A stretch of 64,000 nucleotides of DNA from Niebla homalea (GCA_019925105.1 JAHGAU010000018.1:434001-498000); one strand, 5' to 3'; positions 20,301-33,775 are shown, numbered from the stretch's first letter. Numbers and translations are program-made. The notes: generated by a model not told the origin, from the sequence alone.

Positions 20301-22059
20301 TTTAAATTAAAAGAGAAGATAAACCCTTAAAGAATACAAAGTTGATATTTAAAATATTTTCGAAGCACTATAAATAATAAGGCTTTATATCGATATCAAT
20401 AAATAGAAATTCTATATATTAGAAATAAATATTTTTAATATTATTATATTTATTGAAAATCTTAAAATAAACCTTTCTAAAGTTTAAATTATTTTCGATT
20501 AAGTCTAATAAAGATATTAAAGTAAATATAATTATTTGTCGGTTCTTATAATTTTTACTACCGGTTTATTAAAACCTTCTCAAGGATCATAAAACCTGTA
20601 TATTAATTGATATAAAAAGACCTTAAATTGAAATAAATAATAATTTATAGAATAACTTTTAATAAATTAAAAAAAGGTATTATTACCACTTTTGTATTAA
20701 TATATTTTAATTAAAATTATATAATATTCGAATTATTATTAATCAGTTGAAAATATAAAAGACAGATTTTAAATATACGGATATCGTTAAAAAAAATTAT
20801 AAATAATAGAATTTAAAACTATTTTATAAAGATTAAAAAGCTTATATAAAAATAAGTATAATAAGTTACTACTTTGAAAAATAAGTATAATAAGTTACTA
20901 CTTTAATTATACATATATTTCTTTAGAGAAAATAGAAAACCACTATGTTAATCTAGAAATTTAAGTTAATATTATTTTTATTAAATAATAATTATAGAAA
21001 ATATACATATTAAATACATTTTATTTTTAATAAGATAGAATTCTATTTAATTAATAAAGTTTTATATATTAATAAAGCTCTTTTTAACACTTTTTTTTAT
21101 AAATCTATAATAAGTTAATATTAAAAAAACGAATATATTAAAAATTAAAATAAAATCGTTAATAGCGAATGCTTTACTAGATATATTATAAAAAGTAATA
21201 TTTTACTTAATTATAACCGAATTTATATATTTAATAGATTCGTTATTAACGTCCTTTATAAGATTTATACTTAACTAATATTTATTTATTTTGGAATCAA
21301 TTAGGTTATAAGTCTTATCTATTATTTTTATTTTGTTTTATAATTATATATTATAGTTCAAAAATAGGTTTATAATTACCAAAAAAAATAATTTAATGCT
21401 CCAAGCAATATAAAACCGGATTATTCTATTTCCTCCTAATATTAAAATTAATAAAAGAAGGATCTTTCTACAGACTTTATTATAGGTTTCCCAAAGTTTA
21501 AAAAATTATAATATAACATCTATAATTTATAGTTAATCATGAAAGGATCGTTTTTATTATTTTATTTCGGATCAAAAAAACTATATTTGTAAAAATACTA
21601 ATTAAAGTATTTCTTTATTAAATATATTAATAAGAAAAATTATTATATATTAATTATATTTCATAAAAATATTTAATTTATATTAGGTTTATAGAAATAC
21701 TTATATAAAGACCTTTATATTTATATTATATGTTGACCTATATACTATTTAAAAAAGGATAAACAAATAAAATATATAAATTAAAATCTGAAAATTAAAC
21801 TTTATATTTATTCTAATAAATATTAAAACAATTGTATTAATTATATTAATATAATCGACCTTTTAACTAATAATTAAGAGTTAATAGTTGTTAAGATATT
21901 ATTTTTCTTTTTTAATAAAGGTTATTATTTTCGTATAAGCTTTATATCGAGCAATACCGTTTCCTTTATTATAAAAGAACGTTTTATTAATAGAACCGCT
22001 AATAATAATATAAAATATATAATTTGAAGTATTATGTTATAATTAAAAATTTTAGAAAC
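20301..22059. other. AT-rich RIPed sequence, no gene recognised
   Basis: Stops in every frame and no protein motif found. It contains a tandem duplication of AATAAGTATAATAAGTTACT at about 20,850-20,905. It ends at the target duplication of Gypsy-3 (GAAAC, 22,055-22,059). Confidence 0.6.
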
Positions 22060-22223
22060 CGTCAGAGTGCAAGACCGGTCCAAGTGAATGGGTGGAAAGA
22101 GTAATATTACTAAGAGTAAAGAATATTAAGGTATAAAAAAGGAAGGAAAACGAAGGTTTTTACTCGCTTTATACTTTAAATTTATAATACCTATAATAAC
22201 GTAATTAAATCCGTATATAATAT
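22060..22223 (-). repeat. Gypsy-3 left (3') LTR, first part
   Basis: Aligns with 43,016-43,178: GAATGGGTGGAAAGAGTAAT against AAATAAGTAGAAAGAATAAT, and so on. Nearly all differences are G-to-A or C-to-T. It ends at the LINE-2 target duplication. The first base is C where TG is expected. Confidence 0.85.
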
Positions 22224-23929
22224 TGATTGATTAATTGATTGATTCATACTACGGATCTAGCTAAGTTAATTCCGGCGTTCCTTAATACGCGGCCTTTTGG
22301 CCTTACTGGTAACCGCAAAAACCTGACACTTATAACGTTAAGGTAAAAACCGGCTTCTACCAGGCCTCTACCCTTCACCCCTTAAAGTAAAGGATATTAA
22401 CGGCCGTTTAAAAAGTAATAATCTATTAATATATTTTTTATATTTTAGCTTCCTTAAGAAAATCCATAATATTACGATTATATTCTTAGAAAGGTTACTT
22501 TTAAGCTTTTTACTTTTTTATTCCTTTATATATCTATATTACCTTAATCTTACGTAATACCTTTAAATATCCTTATTAATATTTACGCGCTTAATATATA
22601 CCCCTTTTATATTATTATCGTTATTAAATTTTTTAAAAACTTTTAATAAAGGTTTATTATTATATCTTTACGGTTATAGAAAATGTTTTCCGGTTTATAT
22701 AATTAACGTAATTAATTTCCGTTTCTCCTTTTCTTTTTTAACCGGTAACGGGCCTTCTTTATAAGGTCTTTAATAACCTTATTTATTTTTATAATAAGGT
22801 TAAATTATAATAATAGTCCGGTAAATATTATAAACTTAATAATTACTTAAATACTTTACTTTATAGATAATATTTAATAATAATTATAAATATTAACTTT
22901 TACGATAAATCTTAATTTAATTTCCGTAAATAAAAAATAAAAGATAAAAACATATATAATATTTTACTTTCTTTATTTACACTTATATCCAACGTTTATC
23001 CGACCTTTAATATATATAGTAAATAGGAAGTAAATTAAATTATTCTTACCCGTCCGGAGTTAAATCGTTAATACGTTATTATCCTTTTTTATAATATTAT
23101 AATAACGGAGATATTTATTAATAATCTTTTTATCGTTAAAAATTAAATAACGATAATTTTAAAATATAAAGTTTTTATATTTTTATTAACGTTTAATTTA
23201 CTTTATTATAACTTATAAAGTAATTATTATAGTTTTTATTCTTTAAATCCTTTTAATTTTAATTTCTTTTACGTTTAATAGGAGTTTATATACGTTTAAA
23301 TTAACCTCCGGGATATTAATAAGGTTAATTTCCCTTTTAATTTATTCCTATTTTATCTTAATAAAAAAAAATATTTTTAATTTACTTTTTTTAACTTAAA
23401 ACTTATTAAGATTCCGGCGGATCCGTCCGTTTCCTATTATCGTAATTAAGTATATACCTTTTTTTAGCTTTATTTAAACGATTATTTAATTTAATAAAAC
23501 CTCGATTAATAATATAAAAACCTTAGATTTTAATCTTAAAATAAGGGTTACTTTATAAATATTATTAATTACTTTTAAATACCGGTTCTAGACTTTCTAT
23601 AATATTTAAATTGGCTCTTTCTTATATCCCGGAGTATTTTTAAATATATATTAAATAACTATAACGTATATTATAATTAGCTTTATTACGGCTTAATATA
23701 TAGTCCGGGCCTTTTATAACGTAGCTTTTTATATTAATATAACGAGATAAATAAGGCCTTTTTTTTATGAAGTTATTTTCTTTTAAACCTTTTTTATATA
23801 GTCCTTTTAATTAAGCTTCTTATTTACTTAAAGGTTAAAGATTTTAATATTAATATCCGGCTTTATCGTAATTTTACTTAAATTTATTATAATTATTATA
23901 TTATATAACTTTAAACTTTTAATTATATA

Positions 23930-24950
23930 AATAAGCTCGTATTTATATAGCGTAAATTAAGCTTTATAAGTTTTTATTTATTAAAGATAAAGTTTATAGG
24001 TTTATTTTAATTCTAAATAATTTATACGTATAAAAATATTATAAATTAAAAGATAAACGTTATTAATAAAGTTTTTAATTTAAATTTTTTATTTTAACTT
24101 AATAAACTCCTTAATTAATAAACCGTTAAAGGATAAAAATAATATAAAAAAAATAAATAATCCTTAAGGAATCCCCGTTATAATAGGCTTTATTAAGTTT
24201 ATTTTTTATTTTAAGTTAACTAATATAATTCGGTTACTTAAAAAAAATTTTATTTACTTAATTAAAAAAAATAATATTCTTTTCTTTTTTAAGTTATATA
24301 ATAATTTTTAATAATTTACTTTATTAAAAATATTTATAATATTAAGAAAAAGAAAACTTATAATATATTACTTCTTATAACTTTATATTATATATATACC
24401 GTCGATTAATCTTTTAAAAGCTATTTTTATTTATTAATTTTTCCTTATCTTTATTTATTAATTAAGAAAAAGTCCGTAATTCTTTATATAATTATTAAGG
24501 ATCTTCATTATTACCGTTTTTAAAGCCTTCTTTAATATATAAAAGAATATAATAAGTTTATAAGACTTTATTTTAAAATAATCCGGCTTAATAAACTTCT
24601 TAAAAATAATTATATTATTTCCTTAAACTTATATAAATAATAACCGACGTTAAAATATATTTAAAAAAAAAAATAAAAATCCTTTTAAATAATAATATTA
24701 TTATTAATAAAAATCCATTAAGGATTTTATTTAATCCCGGGGCTTTATTCTTTTTTAATTTATTAATCGCTTTAATTATTATATTTTATATTATTATTTT
24801 ATTTATTCATACGGGGTTAAAGTATATAACTTTATTAATATCGTTTAAATTAACTTTTAACGGAGGGGGGAAAAATACTCCTTTAAGGGCTTTAATTTTA
24901 CCGTTAAAGGTATTAATTAAAATATTATCGGATTTCTTAAAAAGTAGGAA
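23930..24950 (-). pseudogene. LINE-2 reverse transcriptase relic
   Basis: Minus-strand blocks: GIP(stop)G followed by LFIFFILFLSFN at about 24,130-24,177 (family GIPQGSP.SP.LF.FYN), then FINNVYLLIYNIFIRINYLELK-like sequence at about 24,000-24,070 (family FVDDVNLLAYG.STE.NC..LE). Both Asp of the FVDD box read Asn. Confidence 0.8.
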
Positions 24951-25439
24951 TTTAAGGATAAACTTTAATTTCTTATTTTATTCTTTATTATACTTTATTA
25001 ACTTTTAAATATTATAAAGTAAAACCGCTAAATTATATATTATAAATTAAAAGTATATTTATTTAACCTTTTTAATAATCTTTTCCTTTTTTTTTTTAAA
25101 TAATCTTTAATTAATTAAATATCTTTTAATTCTTATACTTAAAAGTTTACTTTATTAACCTTTTTACTTTTATAATTATAGTTATATATCCTCTATTTTA
25201 GTAAATTTTAGCTCTTTAAGAAGGCTTTATTATTAAAATTATTTTATTAATTAATTTATTTAATATTTTTATTATTTATTTTATAAAAAAATCGATCCGG
25301 TTTTTATTATTTAATTAAGGGAGATTAATAAATTATATTATTATTTCCTCCGTTTTTATATAAACCTTTATTATTTAAACCGTTTTTTATGCTTTTTTTA
25401 CCGGTAGCGATAAAATTATATTAATAATTTAATCTAGAA

Positions 25440-25800
25440 TTATTTATATCGGTATATAATTTAAGTTATATTTTAAGTCCTTTTATAGCTTATACTTTAT
25501 AACCGCGTAAATAACCCCTTTTATATTAAAGGTTAAATTAATCGTTATTTTAAATTTATAACCTTTTTACGTAATAATCTTTTATAATATTAATAATAAA
25601 AAGTTAGCTTAAGCGGTAATTATTAATAAATCATCCGATTTAACGTAATTCATTATATACCCTTCCTTATTCTATATATAATAATATAGATTAAAGTCTT
25701 TAAGTAATATATATTTATTTAAGGTAATTAAAACCTTTTTAAGTAACCGTATTATAAATGGTTTTTCTTTATTGGCCGGCGCCAGGTTATACGCGTTATA
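25440..25800 (-). pseudogene. LINE-2 endonuclease relic
   Basis: Minus-strand translation shows NLNIYNAYNLAPAN, LLKDFNLYYY (family LGDFNLHHP) and TINLTFNIKGVIYAVIKYKL followed by NYIPI. This matches the STIDLTF...GL and SDH.PI blocks of LINE endonucleases, with the Gly, His and Asp positions lost to G-to-A or C-to-T changes. Confidence 0.75.
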
Positions 25801-28038
25801 AATATTAAGGTTGCCCTTTAAGTCTTTTTCCTTTATAATACGGAGTATATAAAGGTTTTATAAAGGTTTCTACCGTAATAAGTAACGTCTTAGTTATTTA
25901 CGTTGAGCCGCTTATTCATAAAGAAGCATATTCTGGTTATCTTATCCCCCTTAAAGGTTAAATAGAATTTTTCCCCCGGGTTAATGGATAAATATATATA
26001 TAAGTTATATAATAATTTTTATATTATTATAATATTAATATTTTCGACTTTTTTAAACTTAAATATTGGTATTATTGCTTTAATTCCCTTATTACGGACG
26101 TTATATTATATTATTTTTAAAAGCGTTAATATATTATATATTAACTTTTATAAAAACTCCTTTATTTATATTTATTTAAGTTATAGACTTTTTATTAAAG
26201 TTAAGCGTTTTTTAATTTAATATTTTCCCGGTTATTATTAAAGACGTAAAACGGCCGGCCTTTAAAATCGGGATTATAAAAAACTTCCTTTTTTTTATTT
26301 TATCCGTTATTATTATTTACCCCTTATTATTTAATTAATTAAATTTATATTTTAAAATTATTTTTAATTAACCCGTTAAATTAATTCTGTACGTATTATA
26401 CTATTGGATTTTCACGGTTATCCGGGTTTCTTTACGTTTAATTTCCTTAATTCTTATTATATATTTAAAATCCTATATTAAGTATTTTTCCTTTTTATAT
26501 ATAATATATTTAAATACGTTTTTTATAAGCTTTTTAATTATTAACTTTATATATTTATAAGTATTATAATCCTTAATATAAATTATATATTTTATAATAT
26601 TAAAATATTTTATAATAATATATTTATAATTTTAATATTTAAAATATTAATAAATATCCGCCGCTTTATTTTATAATTAAATTATTTTAAAAGATCCCCT
26701 TTTAATAATCTTTTTATTTAGGATATTATTATATACTTTTATTAACGTTACGTTTAATATAATAATAAAATATTTCTTTATATATTTTAAAAAATTAAGT
26801 TTCTTTATTATTATAGGAAGTTTATAATTAACGATCTTAAACTTTAAGTAAAGAACCATATTCTCCTTTTTTATATTCTTTAACGTAATTTTTTTTTAAT
26901 TTTTATAAAATATAATAAATATATTTTATTTATTATAATAATAAATAATTACCTTAAAATTTTAATTAATTTATATTTTCTTTTATTAATTTAAACCTTA
27001 AACTTCTTTAAGTTTTCTTTTATTTTTAATAATATTATATTAAGGAAAATATCCTTATTTTATAATTTATATATTATAATAATTTATTTTATTAATAATT
27101 CCGTTATTATTTTAAAAGCCTTTATTAATTATAACGGGTTTATTTCCGTAATCGCGTTTTTTTCCTTATTATTAAATAAGCGGATTATTATTATCTTTAT
27201 TTTCTTTAATATAATTGCTTTTTCCTCCGTTATCTTTTTATTTTTTACCGTAAGTACTTTTTTTATTACTTTTATTGCTTAACTTTCTTTCACTTAAGGG
27301 GTTACCGCTTTCGTACCTTTATTTTATACCCTTAATTTTAAACCGCTATTTTTACCCTTTATTAACGCTTTTACTTCTGCCTTTTAAAAGCTTTATAAAC
27401 GCTCCGCTTCCTTTAATTTTATTTTTATTTTTATATAAAAGTTTTTTATACTTTTTAATTTAATCTATAATATCGGTTAAGTCTTTAACGTAATATCCTT
27501 CCACTTTACCGTAAGGAGTCCTTTTAAGGCCTTTACCGCCTCCTTTACCGCCCTTTTACCTTTATTTACCTGGCGATATACCGTCTCCGCCTTTTACTTT
27601 TAATCCTTTAAGGTTTTATCCTCTTTATTAGTTTTATTTCCTTTTTATATATCCTTAATAATACTTTTACCGCAGTCTTCCCGCCCTTTCCCCCCGTTTA
27701 TACCCTTCGTTACCAATGTTTTACCGGCCTTTTTACCCCCTTATTTACCTATTATTTCCGTATTATTATTACGCGTATTTTATTAACCTTAATTCCCTTA
27801 CCTATTTTAAGTATTATCCGGTTTATTATTATTATATTACCCGTACGTATCATCGCCGTTTCTATTAATATAAGTTATTTACTTATTTATTATTTTATTC
27901 TTAATTACCACGTTACTTCTACTTATCGCACTTAATATATTTCTCTTATTGTTATTAAAGTTATACGTGTACGCATCGTTTTAGACCTCTAAGGTCCCTT
28001 TGTTCGTCGCCATTCAAGGTATCATTCGTATATAATAT

Positions 28039-28212
28039 AAAATAACGTAATAGTAGTTATATTATAATTAATATATTATAAATAGCGTTATAAGCATATT
28101 AACTAAGTAAACCCTTATAAACCGAATAATAATAAAAGCCGCGGAGCCGGAAAAGGCTTAATAACTTAAATCCAAGTTAAATCTAAGTTAAGTCTAAATT
28201 AGGACTCTAATA
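28039..28212 (-). repeat. Gypsy-3 left (3') LTR, second part
   Basis: Continues the LTR after LINE-2, aligning with 43,179-43,350 (shared GCGGAGCCGGAAAAGGCT). It ends in GGACTCTAATA, corresponding to GGACTAACA at the right LTR. The polypurine tract follows immediately. Confidence 0.85.
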
Positions 28213-28230
28213 TTACCCCTTCTTTAAAGT
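28213..28230 (-). other. polypurine tract of Gypsy-3
   Basis: On the minus strand ACTTTAAAGAAGGGGTAA directly precedes the LTR. Such tracts prime plus-strand DNA synthesis and fix the orientation of the element. Confidence 0.75.
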
Positions 28231-30199
28231 AAAAACTCACTTTCGGATTTATTATATAATCTTAAGCTTTTAAATATTATTAAATTCTATTGGTCGGAAT
28301 AACAATTTAATAAAACATAAGCTTTTAAATATTTCGTATTTAAATTAGTTTTAAAGCGGTAATGGTAATAATATTAATTAATGAATCTATAAAAGTAAAA
28401 CTTAAATATTATTTATATTATTTATAACAATCGTTTATACCGTTTTAAGTATATTCGAACTTTAATCTATCCCTATAATATTAAATATTATTTAAATCCT
28501 TTTTTATTTGACTAACTTTATATTATAATTTCCTTTTTTTATTTATATATTAAGAACTTAAAATCTTATTTAATTTATATTCTTTAATTCTAAAATTATT
28601 AATAATAATTAATTTCAAAAGTAATAATTTTTAATTAAATAAAAAGAGTTTATTTATATTAAGGAATTTAATTGAATTATTAAGATAAAATATAAAGTAA
28701 ATTTTAAAAGATTTTAAAACGTTAAGCTTATATAAAGAGTTATATTAAATAAGAAAGTTAAATAATTTTAAGCCTTTGTAATTTAGCTTTTTATTAAGTC
28801 GATTAATAATAAGATCCTGGGTATTAATTATTACCTTATTATTAATTTTTAAATCGATATTTTTCCGCTTTTTATTTATTTATTGAATAATTATTTTTTT
28901 ATAAATAAGTTAAATTCTATCGAACCTTATCAAATATATTTTATGTTATAAATAAAATATTAATAACTTTTATATTTAACGTTTTTTTATAATAATATAC
29001 ATTTTATTATTTAGATAAAAAAAATTTTTAAAATAAAACTTTTATTTAAGTAGAAAAGCGATATTTTAATACTTTAATTAATAAAACTATTATTAAAAAA
29101 CTTTAATATTAAGAATTATTTATTTTAATTATCTTAAAAGTAATTTGCGTAAAAACGTAATTCCTTTTTAATTTCATAATTTATACGTTTTAATTAATTA
29201 TCCGTTTAAATATAATATAAAATAAACGTTTTAAGATTAATATATAATTAATATAATAATAATCTTTATATTTTATTTATAAGTTAAGGGTTTTAATCCG
29301 ATATAATTAATAAAAATAATTTATAATATTTAAAGATTTTTTTAATCAATAGTGAAGCTATTTTTTATAAAAAAAGTCCCTTTTTTTACTTTATAAAGAA
29401 TATAATATTTTTCTTTTATAAGTTTATTTATTACCGTTATAATAATATTTATAGATTTATTTTTCAGAAAACCTATAATAAAATCGTATATTAAGTCTTT
29501 TTATCGTTAATTAATAATTTTAAGTTAATATAAAAGACTAATAGGCTTTTAATAAAACGTTTTTGCTTAAAAATAAACGTTACAATTGAAAATATTTTTA
29601 TTACTCTTTTTCTTAAGAGTAAATTAATAACAATATTTCGAAGTTAATTTGAATATACGATTTCTTCCGGGGTATTTATTCGTTAATTCGTTATAAGTAT
29701 ATTTCAAGACTTTAATATAAAAAGACAAGGGAATTTAAAGTTTATTACTTAATTTTAAAACGTTGTCTTTTATATAAATATATTTAAAAGATATTTTTTT
29801 AAAACGTTAAAAACGGCTAATAATAGAAACGGTTTTAAAATCAGTTAAATCAAGACTAATTATATTTATTCATTTCATTTATTAATAAAAATTAACCGAT
29901 TTTAATATTTCTAAACTCAGTTTTGTTTTTTTTTTCCCCTTTCGTTTAAAATTATAACTTTAAATTAATTAAATAATAAAAACGTTTAATATTAAGCTTT
30001 AATACGGTTATTATTATCCCTTTTTAAATAATAATTAGATAATTTTATTAAAACGTTAATTTTATTATTAAATTTATAAATTATTTTAAAATTAAATTTA
30101 AATAAAAAGCTTAAAAATTAAATTTATCTATAAAAAGGCTTTTATTATTTAAAAAGATAATTTAAAAATTTAAATTTAAATATTTATTATTTTTAATTT

Positions 30200-30900
30200 A
30201 AATTTTTGATTTTTAAACTATCGGATAATAATTAATAATTCCTTATTATAAATCTTATAATTATATTTTATAAATAATATCGTTTTATTATAGAGTATAA
30301 TAAAATATAATAATTTATTATTTCCATATTAAAAAAGAACTTTATTAAATATATAATCCGAAAAGTCTATTTTAAAAATAATTTCTTTCGTTTTATTAAA
30401 ATATCGGAAAATTGATATAGTAATTAATATTTTACGTAAATCTTTGAAAGCTTTTTAATACCTTTTAATTTAAATAAAAGGAATATTTTTCTTAATAAAT
30501 TTTATTAATACTTTAATTTCATATGAAAAACTATATATAAATTATTTAAAGAAATTATAAAAACTAATAAATCTTTAAATTCTTTTAAAATTTATAAATA
30601 TAAGTTATTTTTCAATTATACCGATTTTTTAATAATTAATTTTAAGATTTTTAATAATAATAATAAGGTTTAAAAACTTAGTGTATCCTTTATATATTAA
30701 ACTTTTATCTTTTAATATTTATTTATAGTCCCGCTCAACGAAGCTTTATAATTACTTTTTTAATATATTTTATATATTCTTTTTTAATTTTATTATAAAT
30801 TAAAACATTATTTAAATAAATTCAATGAAAACTATTAAAGTAATTAAATAAAAAATTATTTATATATTATTAACAAAAATCGGGGCTATTAATTAATTTA
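30200..30900 (-). pseudogene. Gypsy-3 reverse transcriptase / RNase H relic
   Basis: Minus-strand translation gives NAPATF-like LIAPIFV, then KEYIKYIKKVIIKLR(stop)AGL and INIKR(stop)KFNI. These match the Gypsy pattern H...VRKVL..LREAGLYLN..KCEF. NYKIYNKELLIII near 30,230-30,270 matches the NYDIYDKELLAIV start of Gypsy RNase H. Gln, Glu and Cys codons have become stops or Lys. Confidence 0.75.
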
Positions 30901-30924
30901 AAAGAAAAGGTATAATTTTTGTTA

Positions 30925-31085
30925 GAGAACTAAGTCTCTAAGTACATAGCATCACGGTTTGCGGTATGCATAAGCATAGCGGGTAGCTTCCGCGGGGGTC
31001 TTGGCGCGCACTTACTTAAATTCATAGCCACCTACCTAGCTAGATAATCAATTATATACTTACCACCAAACGGTTCCTCACAATT
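30925..31085 (+). repeat. copy 2 of the dispersed ~150-bp repeat
   Basis: GC-richer patch with GCATCACGGTTTGCGGTATGC, AGCGGGTAGCTTCCGCGGG and CTTGGCGCGCACTTACTT. It is inverted relative to the copies at 31,545-31,700 and 33,640-33,775, and is hardly RIPed. Confidence 0.6.
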
Positions 31086-31544
31086 TTATATTTAAAAATT
31101 CCGAAAAATATTACGAAAATAATAAAATCCTTATTTTTAAATAATGTTTTAATTTATTAAAAGTAATTATAATATTTAATTTAAATAAATATTTATAATT
31201 AATAACTTAAACTAAAACTGTATTAATTAAAAAAATAAAATATTAGTTTCTTTTAATTATAAAATTTAATACTTAATAATCGATATAAAGTTTAAAGTTT
31301 TTATTTATTTTAAAAGTAAAAATCGTAAGTAAATTGAATAATAGTTTATACAATTTAATAAAACTTTTTTTTAAATTCTTTATAATATAATCTTTAAGCT
31401 TTTAAAATTTATAATTAAATATAAAATATATACGATTATAAAATTATTTTTTTTTAAAATAAACTTAATCTTATAATTATATTTATAATAAAGTAAAAGC
31501 TTATTAGTTTTATATCGATTAATGTTAAGAATGTCATAAGTGAA
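31086..31544. other. AT-rich spacer between inverted repeat copies
   Basis: Heavily RIPed sequence of about 460 bp between an inverted pair of the ~150-bp repeat. Nothing recognisable. Confidence 0.5.
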
Positions 31545-31700
31545 ATATATGATTGATGAGTGGCTATGTATACAGCTATGGATTTGAGGTATATACGCGC
31601 TAAGATTACCCGGGAGCTACCCGCTATACTTATACTTACCGTAGACTATAATGATATATATATACGTATACGCCGTTTTATAATAATATGCCGGTTAAAA
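31545..31700 (-). repeat. copy 3 of the dispersed ~150-bp repeat
   Basis: On the plus strand AGCTATGGATTTGAGGTATA, then ACCCGGGAGCTACCCGCTAT and ACGTATACGCCGTTTTATA. It matches 33,640-33,775 directly and copy 2 in reverse. The short open frame across it (31,560-31,784) reads like that at 33,601-33,945 only because of the shared repeat. Confidence 0.65.
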
Positions 31701-33639
31701 GATAAAAAAGTAACGCCCTTATTATATATTATTACCCTTAATATAGTATTATTTTTGCCCTTATCGGTAATAGCTATAATATAAATGAAAATCCGAGAAT
31801 ATTAAAAAGTAAGAAATATAATATAATTATAAAGTATTAAAACCGTATAATATACGTATATTAAAAATCGAGAAAACCGTAAGCCAGAAATTCATCGTAA
31901 TTAGCCAGGAAATAATTATAATTTTTAAGACTTAACTTTAAGTTAAATCGCTTAAATGACGTATTTCCGGTATTTTACCGGGTTATATCTGAAGGAGGTT
32001 ACTATTAAGACGGCGTTTATAAGAATTTTTTATAGTTATATTTATTGGTTTTATAAAATTACATAAAAGGATTATATTACTATATATCGTAATTATTATT
32101 AACGATATATATTAAAGGCTTTTAATATTACTTATTTTATATATAGTCTATTTCTTATCTATACTTATTGTATAAGTTTTTATTTATATAATATATATAA
32201 AGCCGGCTTTAAATCGTTTTTAAAGGGTTTATTAAAGCCTATTTATGAAAAGGTTAATAAAGAACTTATAGGGTAAATAACGTTACTATAAGTTAAGCAT
32301 TTTACCATAACTTAAACTTCTACAGCCTAAAGTTCTCGTATTATATATATTATATATACTTACGGGAATTGAATTAATTAATAAAAAACTAAATACTATT
32401 AATAATTAACTTTAAGAGGGTAAGTTATAAGTTATAGTTAATATATTAAAAGATTATAATAGGCTTATTTAACGTAATATAACTATTTAAATAACGTAGC
32501 AATTTAAGTATTTTATATAAATAAGTAATTAAATCTTTCTTCTTAATAACATCTATACATATATAACGTAATATATTTAGCTTACGGAGGGCTTTAATAA
32601 GGTTTAATTTAAACTTTTTAATAAGGGTATCAATAAAGACGTTAATTAAAGTAGATACTCTCTTAAATATAAATCTCTTAAAATCGGTTAATTTAACTTT
32701 ATATTATGTCTTAATTAAACCACGTAATTATAAGCTAAAATTTAACTAAACGATTTTATAGCCTTTTAACTTAATAACTTAACGGATACGATTTATAAAC
32801 GTATAAACGTTATTAAGTATGGGGTTATAAGTTTTAAGCTCTTTACTTCGTTAACGTATATTAAGCATAGTTATTACTTAACTTAGTAATAAATTTGGTA
32901 TAGAAGGGGCGTTGCCTATATTAAAGGCTTAAGGGTTTAATAGAAACACAGGTGGATTTAATGGATTTAATAGATTCAATAGATTCAATAGATTTAACAG
33001 ATTTAATAGATTTAATAGATTTAATAGATTTAATAGATTTAATAGATTTAATAGATTTAATAGATTTAATAGATTTAATAGATTTAATGGATTCGGTATA
33101 TTAATCTAATGGATTTATAGGTGGTAAGTAAGGTTCTTCGACGCTTATTCGGCGCTGTTAACGGTTAAGGACTCTTATAAGCTGATTAAATTTTATATTA
33201 ATAAATCCTTTAATTATTATTAATAAGTTAACGGCTTATTCATAAGTAAAGCCTGGAAATAAGCCTATTTGAGCTTAAGCTTAAGTTATTTATAAGGGCA
33301 TTTAGGTAAGTATATTACCACTATTATTACCGTTAGCGAGCTTATCTTTTATATTAAGCTTTAAGGATAAAGAGTTATTAGTAATAGCCTTCTGTTTTTT
33401 CCTCCTTCATTTAAAAGGGTTTATTATCTTCATAATATAAAAGGCCTCTATATTAAGGAGCTGGATATCGAGTTATATAATAAAGTATTACCAGAGTGAG
33501 AATTTTTAAGGTCTATATATCCATAGATACTAAGTATATATCGAGAGCTAAGATAAGCGTTATTATATATATAATAATATATAAAGGACCGACTTAGCTA
33601 TTGCTATTATTTATTAAGAATATAATAAGTAAAATATAT
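31701..33639. other. less-RIPed segment of unknown origin between two direct repeat copies
   Basis: Lower RIP than its surroundings. The plus strand near 32,195-32,275 reads AGFKSFLKGLLKPIYEKVNKELIG, and many TAA codons downstream may stand for Gln. This suggests a decayed protein of an unidentified element. A 9-bp repeat follows at 32,948-33,095. I could not assign a transposase family. Confidence 0.35.
32948..33095. repeat. (GATTTAATA)n 9-bp microsatellite
   Basis: About 16 tandem units of GATTTAATA, with GATTCAATA and GATTTAACA variants at the left end. The right copies look homogenised or RIPed from the left variants. Confidence 0.95.
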
Positions 33640-33775
33640 AGTTCATTAATGGATATATATATAGCTATGGATTTAAGGAGTATATACACCAAGACTACCC
33701 GGGAGCTACCCGTTATGCTTATACCCACCGCAGACCGTGATACGATATACATACGTATGCGCCGTTTCATAAAAA
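33640..33775 (-). repeat. copy 4 of the dispersed ~150-bp repeat
   Basis: Direct match to 31,545-31,700 (AGCTATGGATTTAAGGAGTATA, ACCCGGGAGCTACCCGTTATG, ACGTATGCGCCGTTTCATA) and better preserved. With copy 2 it brackets the ~2.8-kb unexplained segment in inverted orientation. Confidence 0.65.

Larger units (their letters stand above)
22224..28026 (-). mobile_element. LINE-2: near full-length, RIP-degraded non-LTR retrotransposon inside the Gypsy-3 LTR
   Basis: The 5.8-kb element is bounded by a perfect 12-bp duplication CGTATATAATAT (22,212-22,223 and 28,027-28,038); the uninterrupted site is present once in the other LTR (43,167-43,178). On the minus strand the 5' part (about 26.3-28.0 kb) is purine-rich and Lys/Glu-coding, as expected for an ORF1. 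Endonuclease (25.4-25.8 kb) and RT (23.9-24.9 kb) follow. The 3' end is a run of AATC/AATT tetranucleotides rather than poly(A). The last ~180 bases match the 3' ends of the LINEs ending at 55,620 and 59,790. Stops from RIP are dense, so it is dead. Confidence 0.85.

Noticed and set aside
25984..27463. Short open frames in AT-rich DNA (25,984; 26,677; 27,275) and others such as 4,213, 60,126 and 60,603
   Set aside because: Ile/Leu/Tyr/Phe/Asn-rich chance frames in RIPed sequence; those at 25.9-27.5 kb overlap LINE-2, mostly in antisense.
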